Below are positions 43,338-51,838 of a DNA stretch of 63,421 nucleotides, in pieces (position 1 is the first letter of the stretch; each line of letters begins with the position of its first letter). The position numbers were made by a program, and so were the translations under genes. Source of the DNA: Actinophytocola sp050699915 (GTDB lineage: Bacteria > Actinomycetota > Actinomycetes > Mycobacteriales > Pseudonocardiaceae). The notes beneath the pieces were generated by a model. The model made no database searches, was not told the DNA's origin, and saw only the letters and a program-made list of their open reading frames with translations. The DNA lies in assembly GCF_050699915.1 (NCBI RefSeq), contig NZ_JBOHGA010000006.1:1-63421 (forward strand), in the 5' to 3' direction.

Positions 43338-44771
43338 TCAGCGTGTTCGGACGGCCTTGGCGAGGGTGCGGATGCCCCGGCTGATCTGGTGCTCGGTGAC
43401 GTTGCCGAAGCCGAGTACGAGGGCGGGCCGGCGCGGGTCCGACTCAGGTTCCGAGTCCGCGGGCACGAACCGGTAGCGGCCGAGTCCGTTGACGCGGACG
43501 CCCATGGTGGCCGCGGTCGCCACGGCGGCGTGTTCGGATGTTTCTTCGGGGAGGCGCAGCAGAGCGTGGCAGCCGGCCGCCAGCCCGTGTAGCCGGTCCG
43601 GTCCGAAGGCGGCCTCGGCCTCCGCTGCCAGCACGTCCCGGCGCGCGCGGTAGACCTCCCGCACGCGTCGCAGGTGGCGGTCGAAACGACCCGTCTCCAT
43701 GAGCAGCGCCAGCGCTTCCTCGTCCAGCCCGGGGGCGCCGCGACTGCTGAGCCGTTTCTCCTCGACGATCCCCGCCACGAACCGCGGTGGCGCGAGCACC
43801 CAGCCCAGGCGGATCGCGGGTGCGAGCGTCTTGCTGACCGATCCCAGGGCGATGACGCGGGCCGGGTTGAGACCCTGCAGTGAGCCGACCGGCTGGCGGT
43901 CGTATCGGAACTCGGCGTCGTAGTCGTCCTCGAGGATCACCCCGTCGACCTCGTCGGCCCAGGCGACCAGGTCGCGTCGCCGCGACGGGCCGAGTGCGAC
44001 ACCGGTGGGGCACTGGTGGGCCGGCGTCAGCAGCACCGCCCGCGCCCCGGTCTCGCGCAGGCGGCCCACGTCCAGGCCCTGGTCGTCGACGGGAACCGGT
44101 ACCGCGTCCAGGCCCGCGCGGCGGGCGATGACGTCGTGCTCGCGGGGGCCGGGATCCTCCAGCGCGATGCGCCGTACGCCGTGCTGTGCCAGCGTCGCCA
44201 GGGCGAAGGCCAGCCCCTGCCGGAACCCGGACACGACGACGGCATCCTCGGCGACCGCGCAGCCGGACCGAACGCGACGGTGGTAGGCGGTGACGACCTC
44301 TCTCAGGTGCCGGGAACCGGCCGGGTGCTCGTCACCCAGCGCGGCGGTCGGCAGGGTCCGGGTCGCCTCCGACACCGCCCAGCACCAGTCGGTCAGCGGC
44401 ACCGAGCCGAGATCGGGGATGCCGTACTCGAAGTCGACGTCGGCGGGTCGGGATGGCGAAGCCGTGACGACACCGGGCGCTTGCCGGGCCGGGCCGCCGG
44501 CCGGCATCGCGGCCACCCGCGTGCCGGAGCCGACCGCCGACTCGACATACCCCTCGGCCAGCAACTGCTCGTAGACCTCGACGACCGTGCCGCGGGAGAC
44601 ACCGAGCAGCTCGGCCAGGCGTCGAGTCGACGGCAGGCGCTCCCCGGCGCCGAGCCGTCGCTCGCGGATCGCCGCCCGCAGCTGGTCCTGGATCTGAACC
44701 CCGAGCGGGCCGGCGTCCCGGTCCAGCGTCACCAGCAGGTCGGGGCCACCGCGCGCCCATGCCACCGTCAT
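43338..44771 (-). CDS. MocR-family regulator (GntR HTH plus aminotransferase-like domain)
   Basis: 477 residues. The N-terminal winged HTH has RLGAGERLPSTRRLAELLGVSRGT; the C-terminal class I aminotransferase fold has the PLP-Lys segment LGSVSKTLAPAIRLGW and the conserved Asp/Tyr of EDDYDAEFRYDR. MocR regulators bind PLP-amino acid complexes (PdxR, GabR). It is divergent from an EamA exporter across an 83-bp gap with a symmetrical GGTCC/GGACC array, so it probably controls that exporter. Its effector is unknown. Confidence 0.93.
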   Translation of the reverse strand: MTVAWARGGPDLLVTLDRDAGPLGVQIQDQLRAAIRERRLGAGERLPSTRRLAELLGVSRGTVVEVYEQLLAEGYVESAVGSGTRVAAMPAGGPARQAPGVVTASPSRPADVDFEYGIPDLGSVPLTDWCWAVSEATRTLPTAALGDEHPAGSRHLREVVTAYHRRVRSGCAVAEDAVVVSGFRQGLAFALATLAQHGVRRIALEDPGPREHDVIARRAGLDAVPVPVDDQGLDVGRLRETGARAVLLTPAHQCPTGVALGPSRRRDLVAWADEVDGVILEDDYDAEFRYDRQPVGSLQGLNPARVIALGSVSKTLAPAIRLGWVLAPPRFVAGIVEEKRLSSRGAPGLDEEALALLMETGRFDRHLRRVREVYRARRDVLAAEAEAAFGPDRLHGLAAGCHALLRLPEETSEHAAVATAATMGVRVNGLGRYRFVPADSEPESDPRRPALVLGFGNVTEHQISRGIRTLAKAVRTR

Positions 44772-44789
44772 GCCACCAGTACACCAAAT

Positions 44790-44831
44790 GGTCCGCTCCG
44801 TGGGTCCGCGAGTGGACCTTCTGACTGGACC
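44790..44831. promoter_or_regulatory. Symmetric GGTCC/GGACC operator array between MocR and EamA genes
   Basis: Four pentamers: GGTCC at 44790 and 44803, GGACC at 44814 and 44827. The spacing is 5-8-5-6-5-8-5 bases, a 42-bp dyad centred at 44810/44811. Direct repeats within each half have a 13-bp period, with the halves inverted, the kind of layout used by MocR/GabR-type dimers. Confidence 0.7.
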
Positions 44832-44854
44832 GCATCAGCCTCAGGCTTGATGCC

Positions 44855-45694
44855 ATGAACATCGGCATCTTCCTGGCACTCTCGTCGGCGCTGGCGTACG
44901 GCGCGGCGGACTTCATCGGCGGCGTCGGCTCGCGCCGGCACTCCTCCTGGCAGGTCGTGCTGGTCGGGCAGGCCGCCGGCGCGCTCGTCATGCTCGTGGC
45001 CGGCCTGCTGCTGCCGGGTAGCCCGGCCACGGCGGACTTCGCCTGGGCGCTGCTGGCCGGCGTCGGCTCGGCGACCGGCAGCATCTTCCTGTTCCGCGGG
45101 CTGGCCCGTGGCCGGATGGGCCTCGTGGCGCCGATCTCGGCCGTCGGGGCCGCGATCCTCCCCGTGCTGGTGGGCGTAGCCCTCGGCGAGCGTCCCAGTT
45201 GGCTGGTCTGGGTCGGTGTGCTCGTCGCACTGCCGGGGATCTGGTTGGTGTCCCGGGAGACCACGCCGGATCGATCGGCGAGTACGCGGGGAGCGCTCGC
45301 CGACGGCGCCATCGCGGGCGCGGGCTTCGGGGTCCTCTTCATCGCACTCGGCCAGATCTCGGCCGACGCCGGCCTGCTGCCGCTTGCCGCCAACCAACTG
45401 ATCGGCGCGGTCCTGACCATCGTCGCCGCCACCAGCCTCGGCCAGCCGTGGCGTCCCCGCCGCGGCGTGCTCGGCTGGGGCAGCGCGTCCGGCGTGCTCG
45501 GCGCCGCGGGGACCCTCACCTTCATGATCGCCACCGGGACGACGAGCCTCGGTGTAGCCGGCGTTCTCGCCTCCCTCTACCCGGCCGTCACCGTGCTGCT
45601 CGCGGCCCGCGTGCTCGGAGAGCGGATCGGCACCGGACAACGAGCGGGCATCGGCATCTGCACCCTCGCCGTCGCCACCCTGGCGCTCGGCTGA
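44855..45694 (+). CDS. EamA/DMT-family exporter
   Basis: 279 residues from ATG 44855, with ten hydrophobic helices in two EamA repeats (first FLALSSALAYGAADFIGG, second AGFGVLFIALGQISADAG). These transporters export amino acids, drugs and other small metabolites. Divergent from the MocR regulator whose ligand may be its substrate. The next gene begins 30 bp downstream. Confidence 0.9.
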   Translation: MNIGIFLALSSALAYGAADFIGGVGSRRHSSWQVVLVGQAAGALVMLVAGLLLPGSPATADFAWALLAGVGSATGSIFLFRGLARGRMGLVAPISAVGAAILPVLVGVALGERPSWLVWVGVLVALPGIWLVSRETTPDRSASTRGALADGAIAGAGFGVLFIALGQISADAGLLPLAANQLIGAVLTIVAATSLGQPWRPRRGVLGWGSASGVLGAAGTLTFMIATGTTSLGVAGVLASLYPAVTVLLAARVLGERIGTGQRAGIGICTLAVATLALG

Positions 45695-45724
45695 ACCGCA
45701 ACACACCAACACAGGAGTAACGAA

Positions 45725-46291
45725 ATGAACGACACCGAACCGCAGACGGCGGCAGGCAAGGTGCTCTGGCACTTCTCGATGTCCTTGGACGGTTTCGTGG
45801 CAGGCCCGAACCACGCGATGGACTGGCTGGCCGCGTCGAACCGGCCGGGCCTGATCGACGAGTACCTCGCGACCACGGGCGCCGTGCTGGGCGGTCGAGT
45901 CGGCTGGGACAAGTTCGGCGCGAGCGGTGGCCGCCCCTACAGCGACGACTGGGCCGGCGAGGTCTTCGTGCTCACCCACCACCCCGAGGACGCGACGCCC
46001 GCCGACGGCGTCACCTTCCTCGACTGTGACCTCGCGGAGGCGGTCCGGATCGGACTCGCGGCCGCCGGCGGCAAGAACCTCGAGGTGCTGTCCCCGACCA
46101 TCGGCGCCCAGCTCCTCGAACTGGGCCTGATCGACGAGATCGACCTCCACATCGCACCGGTACTGCTCGGCGACGGCATCCGGCTCTACGACAAGCCGGG
46201 CGGCGCGCGGATCCAACTCCACCTGGTCGGCGACGCGGCTCCCGACGCGGAGGTCAACGTGCGGTACCGACCCGCCACGACCGCGAAGTAG
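45725..46291 (+). CDS. RibD C-terminal/dihydrofolate-reductase-like protein
   Basis: 188 residues. The opening WHFSMSLDGFVAGPNHAMDW is the RibD_C/DHFR-like NADPH fold signature, and the family ending (IHIAPVLLGDGIRLYD-type, here LHIAPVLLGDGIRLYDKPGG) is intact. Closest to small actinomycete DHFR-family enzymes of unknown substrate, not to folate DHFR proper. It is 30 bp after the exporter and may be in the same transcript; its stop is 1 bp from the converging ddl gene. Confidence 0.88.
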   Translation: MNDTEPQTAAGKVLWHFSMSLDGFVAGPNHAMDWLAASNRPGLIDEYLATTGAVLGGRVGWDKFGASGGRPYSDDWAGEVFVLTHHPEDATPADGVTFLDCDLAEAVRIGLAAAGGKNLEVLSPTIGAQLLELGLIDEIDLHIAPVLLGDGIRLYDKPGGARIQLHLVGDAAPDAEVNVRYRPATTAK

Positions 46292-46292
46292 T

Positions 46293-47339
46293 TCAGCGGG
46301 CGGTTTCGATCAGGATGTCGAGCAGGTCGCCGTACGCCAGGCCGGCGACCTGCCACATCCTCGGGAACTGGGAGACGCTGGTGAACCCCGGGAAGGTGTT
46401 GACCTCGTTGACGATCCTGCTGCCGTCCTCGCCGAGGAAGAAGTCGACCCGTAGCAGACCCGTGCAGCCCAGCTCGCGGAACAGCCGCAGCGCGTCCCGG
46501 CCGATGGCGGCGGTCGTCGCCGGGGACAGCCTGGCCGGTACGTCGAACACGGTGGTCGCGTCGTCGTACTTGGCTTCGTAGTCGAAGAAGGTGTGCTCGC
46601 CGGAGGGCAGGATCTCCATCGGCGGACTGACCTCGAGGTCTCCGTTCGGGCGTTCCAGCACGCCGATGTCGATCTCTCGGCCGGGGACGGCCGCCTCCAC
46701 GAGTACCTTCTCGTCGCTCTTTCTCGCTCGTTCCAGGGCTCCGGGCAGCTCGGCCCAGTCGTCCACTTTGGACACGCCGATGCTGGAGCCCTCGCGGGCC
46801 GGCTTGACGAACACCGGCAGGCCCAACCGGTCGCGATCGGCTGCCGGGACGGTCTGCCCGCCGCGCAGCACGACTCCGTCGGCCACCGCCAGGCCGGCGG
46901 CGGCCGCCAGCTTCTTCGTGTACTCCTTGTCCATGCTCAGCGCGCCGGCCGCGACACCGTTGCCGACGTACGGAACCCCGAAACCCTCGAGCATCGCCTG
47001 GATCGTGCCGTCCTCGCCGAACGGACCGTGCAACGCCGGGAAGACCACGTCGCACTCGCTGAGCCGGTGCATGGTGGCGAGGACGCTGCCGGCCCGCGTG
47101 GCATCGCCGCCCACGGGGAAGTCGTTGCCCAACCACCGAAGCACGTCCTCGGCCGCGGACAGCTCGGGCATATCCGGGGCGCTGGTCCACACACCGTCCC
47201 GGCCGATCCGCACCGGCAGGACGTCGTAGCGCCGCCGGTCCAGGCCGGCCAGGATGCTCGCCGCCGACCCGCACGACACGTCGTGCTCGCCGCTGCGACC
47301 ACCGAACAGGACGGCCAGGCGGATCTTCGGTTCAGACAT
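46293..47339 (-). CDS. ddl: D-alanine-D-alanine ligase
   Basis: 348 residues from ATG 47339, overlapping the alr stop by 8 bp. The D-Ala-D-Ala triad is complete: Glu in GGRSGEHDVS, Ser in REGSSIGVSKV and the Tyr of YEAKYDD, which corresponds to Tyr216 of Escherichia coli DdlB. Tyr here means a D-Ala-D-Ala enzyme; D-Ala-D-Lac ligases replace it with Phe or the VanA-type loop. The ATP and metal sites are in HGPFGEDG and VNEVNTFPGFTS. It makes the dipeptide for peptidoglycan stems in the cytoplasm. Confidence 0.95.
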   Translation of the reverse strand: MSEPKIRLAVLFGGRSGEHDVSCGSAASILAGLDRRRYDVLPVRIGRDGVWTSAPDMPELSAAEDVLRWLGNDFPVGGDATRAGSVLATMHRLSECDVVFPALHGPFGEDGTIQAMLEGFGVPYVGNGVAAGALSMDKEYTKKLAAAAGLAVADGVVLRGGQTVPAADRDRLGLPVFVKPAREGSSIGVSKVDDWAELPGALERARKSDEKVLVEAAVPGREIDIGVLERPNGDLEVSPPMEILPSGEHTFFDYEAKYDDATTVFDVPARLSPATTAAIGRDALRLFRELGCTGLLRVDFFLGEDGSRIVNEVNTFPGFTSVSQFPRMWQVAGLAYGDLLDILIETAR

Positions 47340-48459
47340 GCGCTGACTCCCGTTCGTAGTGACGTGCCACTCGAGGGCCGATGCCGGTGATGACCTCGTG
47401 CGGGACGGTGTTCGCCCACCCGGCCCAGTCGGCCACCGTCGGCTCTCCCCCGGTGCCGGGCCCGAACACGACGACCTCGTCGCCGATCCGTGGTTCGGCG
47501 TCGCCGACGTCGACGACGAACTGGTCCATCGCGATCCGGCCGGCGACCGGATACCTGCGTCCGGCGATCGAGACCTCGGCCTGCCCGGCCGCGGCCCAGG
47601 GCAGGCCGTCCGCGTAGCCCAGCGGCACCAGCGCGAGCGTGGTGTCCCGGTCGGTGACGTACTCGTGTCCATAGGAGACGCCGCTGCCGGCCGGCACGCG
47701 CTTGACCAGGATCAGGCGTGCGCGCAGCGTCATGGCACCACGCAACCCGCGGCTGCGCAGCGGATCCGGCTCCACGCCGTAGAGCCCGATGCCGGGACGG
47801 ACGAGCTCGTAGTGGGTCTCCGGCGCGCCGAGAGCTGCGGCCGAGTTCGCCAGGTGGCGGATCCGCGGTCGCAGCCCGGCGGCACGCGCGACCCCGACCG
47901 CCTCGTCGAAGAGCTCGACCTGTCGTCGGTTCGCGTCCCCGGCCGCGCCGCTGACCAGATGCGACCAGACGCCCCGCACCCGCACGTGTTCGCCGGTCTC
48001 CAGCTCGCGGGCGAGACGCACCAGCTCCCGCCATTCCTCGGGCCGCGCCCCGTTGCGGTGCAGTCCGGTGTCCGCCTTCAGGTGCACCTCGGCGGTGCGG
48101 CCCAGCCGCGCCGCGGTCGCGGCGACCGCACGCAGATGCTCCCGTGAGGACACCGACAGGTCCACGCCGGCCAGCAGCGCGGCCTCCACGTCCTCCAGCG
48201 GGCTGTGCATCCAGCTCAGGATCGGGGCGTCGATACCGCCCGCGCGCAGCTGCAGCGCCTCGGCGCAGGTCGTCACGCCCAGCCAGGTCGCGCCCGAACG
48301 GAGTGCGGTTTCCGCCACCCGCACCGCCCCGTGGCCGAAGCCGTCGGCCTTGACGACCGCCAACACCGCCGCGTTCGTTGCCGCGGCGAACAGCGCCGTG
48401 TTGTGCGCCACCGCGTCCAGGTGCACGACGGCGTGGGCGTGCGGAGAGGCGATACGCAT
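47332..48459 (-). CDS. alr: Alanine racemase
   Basis: 375 residues from ATG 48459 (upstream in-frame GTGs at 48468 and 48501 are possible). The PLP-binding Lys is in AVVKADGFGHGA and the second catalytic base is Tyr in GVSYGHEY. It produces D-Ala for the adjacent ligase. It lacks the membrane domain of VanT-type serine racemases. It begins 46 bp after the VanY-like stop and overlaps ddl, giving a vanY-alr-ddl operon. Confidence 0.94.
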   Translation of the reverse strand: MRIASPHAHAVVHLDAVAHNTALFAAATNAAVLAVVKADGFGHGAVRVAETALRSGATWLGVTTCAEALQLRAGGIDAPILSWMHSPLEDVEAALLAGVDLSVSSREHLRAVAATAARLGRTAEVHLKADTGLHRNGARPEEWRELVRLARELETGEHVRVRGVWSHLVSGAAGDANRRQVELFDEAVGVARAAGLRPRIRHLANSAAALGAPETHYELVRPGIGLYGVEPDPLRSRGLRGAMTLRARLILVKRVPAGSGVSYGHEYVTDRDTTLALVPLGYADGLPWAAAGQAEVSIAGRRYPVAGRIAMDQFVVDVGDAEPRIGDEVVVFGPGTGGEPTVADWAGWANTVPHEVITGIGPRVARHYERESAHV

Positions 48460-48505
48460 AGCGTTCACGGTGGCCGGACGACTTCCGCGTCCCGTGATCA
48501 CCGTG

Positions 48506-49048
48506 TCACGGTTGTGCTACAGCACCGGGGTGTGGGCGGCGAACGGGTGCCTGTCCGTCGTACTCGGGCCGGTATTCGAAGTGCCACCATTCGTTGTCGT
48601 AGCGGCGGTACAGGTGGTACCGGCGACCGTGCCGCTCGAGCCAGCGGGCTCCGTCCGTCGGCCGGACGTCGAGGGCGATGCCCGCGACGTGGGCGGACTC
48701 CTCGGGCGGGAGGACCCGGCGGCGGGCCGCCGGGCTCGACCCGGTGCGGCGGACCTCCGCGGTGAACAGCCGATGCTGCTCGGCGGCGTCACGGTGGCCT
48801 GAGGTGAGGCCGATCAGTTGACCGTGCCGCCAGAACGCGTCGGCGCGGGCGGCGGTGAACGCGGCCCGCGCGGCAGGGGACAACCCCTCGAGGTCTTCTG
48901 CCGGGAACCGGATGCCCAGCGCCCACTGGCAGGCGAGCCAGCGAGCACGACCGGGTGCGCGAAGCGCGGCCAGGGGCAGCAGGCATCGGGCGATCAGCAA
49001 GGTGGCCAGGGCACGCAGCCGCACGGAGCAGGACTCGGTTTCGACCAT
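48506..49048 (-). CDS. VanY-type D,D-carboxypeptidase (M15B), membrane-anchored
   Basis: 180 residues from ATG 49048. An N-terminal hydrophobic stretch (LRALATLLIARCLLPLAALR) is a membrane anchor or uncleaved signal. The zinc site is complete: ESAHVAGIALDV (His, Asp) and NEWWHFEY (Glu, His). These enzymes trim the terminal D-Ala from peptidoglycan stems, and in glycopeptide resistance they remove D-Ala-D-Ala targets. Transcribed with alr and ddl, and divergent from a response regulator 145 bp away that probably controls it. Confidence 0.85.
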   Translation of the reverse strand: MVETESCSVRLRALATLLIARCLLPLAALRAPGRARWLACQWALGIRFPAEDLEGLSPAARAAFTAARADAFWRHGQLIGLTSGHRDAAEQHRLFTAEVRRTGSSPAARRRVLPPEESAHVAGIALDVRPTDGARWLERHGRRYHLYRRYDNEWWHFEYRPEYDGQAPVRRPHPGAVAQP

Positions 49049-49193
49049 GGCGCCCACTGTCGGCAGCGAATGCGCGCGCCCGATCAGCGTCGTGTCATGG
49101 GAAGGCCACAGCCGGGAACCGGCCCGGCACGAATCGCCGTCGCGGCGGTTCGATCGGAGGCGGTCGCCGGGCAACGCTGAGATAGTGGGGCGC

Positions 49194-49883
49194 ATGTCCC
49201 GAGTGCTGTTGATCGAGGATGACCGCGCGGTGCGGACCGGTCTGGAGCTGGCGTTGACCCGGCAGGGGCATGCCGTCGACGCCGCCGAGACCGGCGAGCG
49301 GGGGCTGGAGTTGTTGCGCGCCGCGCCGCCCGACGTCGTGGTGCTGGATCTCATGCTGCCGGGGATGGACGGGTTCGAGATCTGTCGCCGGATTCGTACC
49401 GGCGGCGACCTGCCGATCATCATGCTGACCGCCCGCAACGACGACATGGACGTGGTGGCCGGCTTGGAGGCCGGCGCCGACGACTACGTGGTCAAGCCGG
49501 TGCTGCCGAGGGTGCTCGAGGCGCGCATCCGGGCGGTGCTGCGGCGCAGCGGCGGTGGCCCGGCGACCGTCGGGCCACCGCCGGTGGAGCGGCATGGTGA
49601 GCTCACCATCGACCGGGCCGCGCTGGTGGTCGGCAAACACGGCGAACCGGTCGGACTCGCGCCGACCGAGCTGCGGCTGCTGCTCGAGCTGTCGGCGACA
49701 CCGGGCCGGGTACTGAGCCGGCAGCAGCTGCTCGAACTGGTGTGGGAACACGGCTACCTCGGCGACTCCCGGCTGGTGGACGCCTGTGTGCAGCGGCTGC
49801 GCGCGAAGATCGAGGACGACTCCGCGGCGCCGGTGTACATCCAGACCGTACGGGGCTTCGGTTACCGCTTCGGACCGCTGTGA
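49194..49883 (+). CDS. OmpR-family response regulator
   Basis: 229 residues from ATG 49194. The receiver has Asp in VVVLDLMLPG and Lys in VKPVLPRVL; the winged helix is TELRLLLELSATPGRVLSRQ, then VDACVQRLRAKI and VRGFGYRF. The kinase start overlaps its stop (GTGA). Divergent from the vanY-alr-ddl operon, it likely controls it. The architecture matches actinomycete envelope-stress systems such as CseB or VanR, but no diagnostic residue separates these. Confidence 0.94.
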   Translation: MSRVLLIEDDRAVRTGLELALTRQGHAVDAAETGERGLELLRAAPPDVVVLDLMLPGMDGFEICRRIRTGGDLPIIMLTARNDDMDVVAGLEAGADDYVVKPVLPRVLEARIRAVLRRSGGGPATVGPPPVERHGELTIDRAALVVGKHGEPVGLAPTELRLLLELSATPGRVLSRQQLLELVWEHGYLGDSRLVDACVQRLRAKIEDDSAAPVYIQTVRGFGYRFGPL

Positions 49884-51319
49884 ACGCAGCGACCCGGTTC
49901 CTCGGCGAAGCCAGGAGCCTGCGTACCCGCCTGGTGGCGGCCTTCGCGCTGCTCGGGGTGAGCACCGCCGTGCTCGTCGCCGGCGTCGACTACGTCCTGG
50001 CGCGTGACGTCATCCTGCAGAAGACGCAGGACGCCGCGGTGCAGACGATGACCGAGCGGATCGAGACCCTGTTCCCACTCGGCGCCATGCCACCCAGCCA
50101 AGCCACGCTCGACGAGATCGCCGGTCGGTTGTCCGACCGGGACGACGCCGCGGTCGCCGTCTATCGGGACCGCCAGTCGGCGGGCGGCCCGGACCCGAGT
50201 GTGCTGCCCGAGGAACTGCGCTACGCGGTACGCGAGGGAAACGTCGTGTGGCAACGGGTATCGATGGACGGAAACGCCGTGCTGGTCATCGGCACCCAGC
50301 TTCGAGTCCAGGGCGACGGGGCCACATTGGACTCGGAGCTGGAGGTCTACTCCGTGCGCGGCCTGCTGCCCGAACAGCAGAGCATCGGCCGGCTCGCCAC
50401 CCAGGCATGGCTCACCGGCTCGTTGGCGCTGGGGTTCGCCGTGCTGTTGGCCCTGCTGGCCGGCCGCGGTGTCCTCGGCCCGGTGCGCGACCTGCGCCGC
50501 GCGACCGACCGGCTGGGCGAGGGCGACCTGACCGCCCGAGCACAGGTTCGCGGCACGGACGAGCTGGCCGATGTCGCGCGCACGTTCAACAACACCGCGG
50601 AGACGCTGGAGCGGCACGTCGGCGACCTGCGCCGGCTGGAGTCCGAGGCGCGGCGGTTCGTGGCCGACGTGTCCCATGAGCTGCGCACCCCGCTGGCCGC
50701 GATGACCGCGGTCACCGATGTCCTCGACGAGGAGGCGCAACGCCTGCCAGGTGACGCCGGCCAGGCTGCCCGCCTGGTCAGCGAGGAGACCCGCAAGCTC
50801 ACCCGGCTGGTCGACGACCTCATCGAGGTCAGCCGGTTCGACACCGGCACCGCGACGCTCGCACTGGACGACGTCGACGTGGCCGAGGCGATCCGGGCGA
50901 CTCTGCGCGCCCGCGGCTGGTCCGACGACGTACGGACCGAGCTGCCCCGCGACGTCCTTGTACGCCTGGATCCCCGCCGGCTGGACGTGATCGTCGCGAA
51001 CCTGGTCAGCAACGCGCTCCGGCATGGCGCTCCCCCGGTGTCCGTGCGGACCCACGTCCGACCCGACCAGCTGGACATCGAGGTCAGCGACAGCGGGCCG
51101 GGGCTCGCCCCGAACGTGCTGCCGCACGTGTTCGACCGGTTCTACAAGGCCGACACCGCCAGAGCCCGCTCGGAGGGCAGCGGCCTCGGCCTGGCCATCG
51201 CCCGGGAGAACGCCCGGTTGCACGGCGGCAGCCTGACCGCCGCGAACCGTCCCGCCGGCGGGGCGGTGTTCACCTTGCACCTGCCGCGGCCCGACAGCGA
51301 ACCCGGAGACGCCCGATGA
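49880..51319 (+). CDS. Sensor histidine kinase (HAMP, HisKA)
   Basis: 479 residues from GTG 49880. Two membrane helices (RLVAAFALLGVSTAVLVAGV and LALGFAVLLALLAGRGVL) frame a ~150-residue extracellular sensor with no recognised ligand site. Then HAMP (RDLRRATDRLGEGDLTARAQ), HisKA with DVSHELRTPLAAM, and the ATPase domain with NLVSNALRHG and SEGSGLGLAIA. Probably senses cell-wall damage given the linked peptidoglycan genes; that ligand is inference. Confidence 0.94.
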   Translation: MNAATRFLGEARSLRTRLVAAFALLGVSTAVLVAGVDYVLARDVILQKTQDAAVQTMTERIETLFPLGAMPPSQATLDEIAGRLSDRDDAAVAVYRDRQSAGGPDPSVLPEELRYAVREGNVVWQRVSMDGNAVLVIGTQLRVQGDGATLDSELEVYSVRGLLPEQQSIGRLATQAWLTGSLALGFAVLLALLAGRGVLGPVRDLRRATDRLGEGDLTARAQVRGTDELADVARTFNNTAETLERHVGDLRRLESEARRFVADVSHELRTPLAAMTAVTDVLDEEAQRLPGDAGQAARLVSEETRKLTRLVDDLIEVSRFDTGTATLALDDVDVAEAIRATLRARGWSDDVRTELPRDVLVRLDPRRLDVIVANLVSNALRHGAPPVSVRTHVRPDQLDIEVSDSGPGLAPNVLPHVFDRFYKADTARARSEGSGLGLAIARENARLHGGSLTAANRPAGGAVFTLHLPRPDSEPGDAR

Positions 51320-51831
51320 CGAGACGACACCTGCTCGCCCGGGTCGTGCTGATCGCCGTGCTCGGCGTCGTGCTTACCGCCGGCTGCGGGGTGCGGCCGA
51401 CCGGAGTGATCACCGGCGGGCCCGCGCCCACCGGACACGCCTTCGGCCGGCCCGCCGCGCCCCCCGGCCGGGGCGAAGGCGCGGCCCTCTACCTCCTCGC
51501 CGACTCCGCGTTGACGCCGGTGCTTCGCCCGACGCGCCGGCCCGTGTCGCTTACGCAGACACTGGAGTTGCTCCAGGACGGCCCCAACGTCGACGAACGG
51601 GCCGCGAACCTGACGAGCGAGGTCCCCGCCGGACTGGACCCGGTCACCGTCACCACCGACGCGTCCGGCGATGTCACGGTGCTCGTCTCGGCCGACGTCA
51701 GGACGCTGTCCACCGCGGCCGTCGACCAGATCGTGTGCACCGTCCGCGACGCGCTGTCCACGACGGCGCCGATCACCCTCACCAGCGACGCCGCGACCCG
51801 AGGGCCCCGGACCTGCCCGCTCACCGGGTGA
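51316..51831 (+). CDS. Lipoprotein with GerMN-like domain
   Basis: 171 residues; ATG overlaps the kinase stop. Lipobox VVLTAGC puts the lipid Cys at 19. The C-terminal domain (TLELLQDGPNVDERAANLTSE onward, split here: TLELLQDGPNVDERAANLTS) resembles the GerMN fold found in actinomycete lipoproteins encoded beside sensor kinases, where they modulate signalling. By position it may tune the kinase here. A reminder of CseA in the Streptomyces cse operon, though similarity is only in layout. Confidence 0.8.
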   Translation: MTRRHLLARVVLIAVLGVVLTAGCGVRPTGVITGGPAPTGHAFGRPAAPPGRGEGAALYLLADSALTPVLRPTRRPVSLTQTLELLQDGPNVDERAANLTSEVPAGLDPVTVTTDASGDVTVLVSADVRTLSTAAVDQIVCTVRDALSTTAPITLTSDAATRGPRTCPLTG

Positions 51832-51838
51832 TCCGGAG

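Noticed and set aside
46293..49048. vanHAX/vanC-type vancomycin resistance
   Set aside because: The ligase keeps the D-Ala-D-Ala Tyr (YEAKYDD), there is no vanH or vanX, and the racemase lacks the VanT membrane domain.
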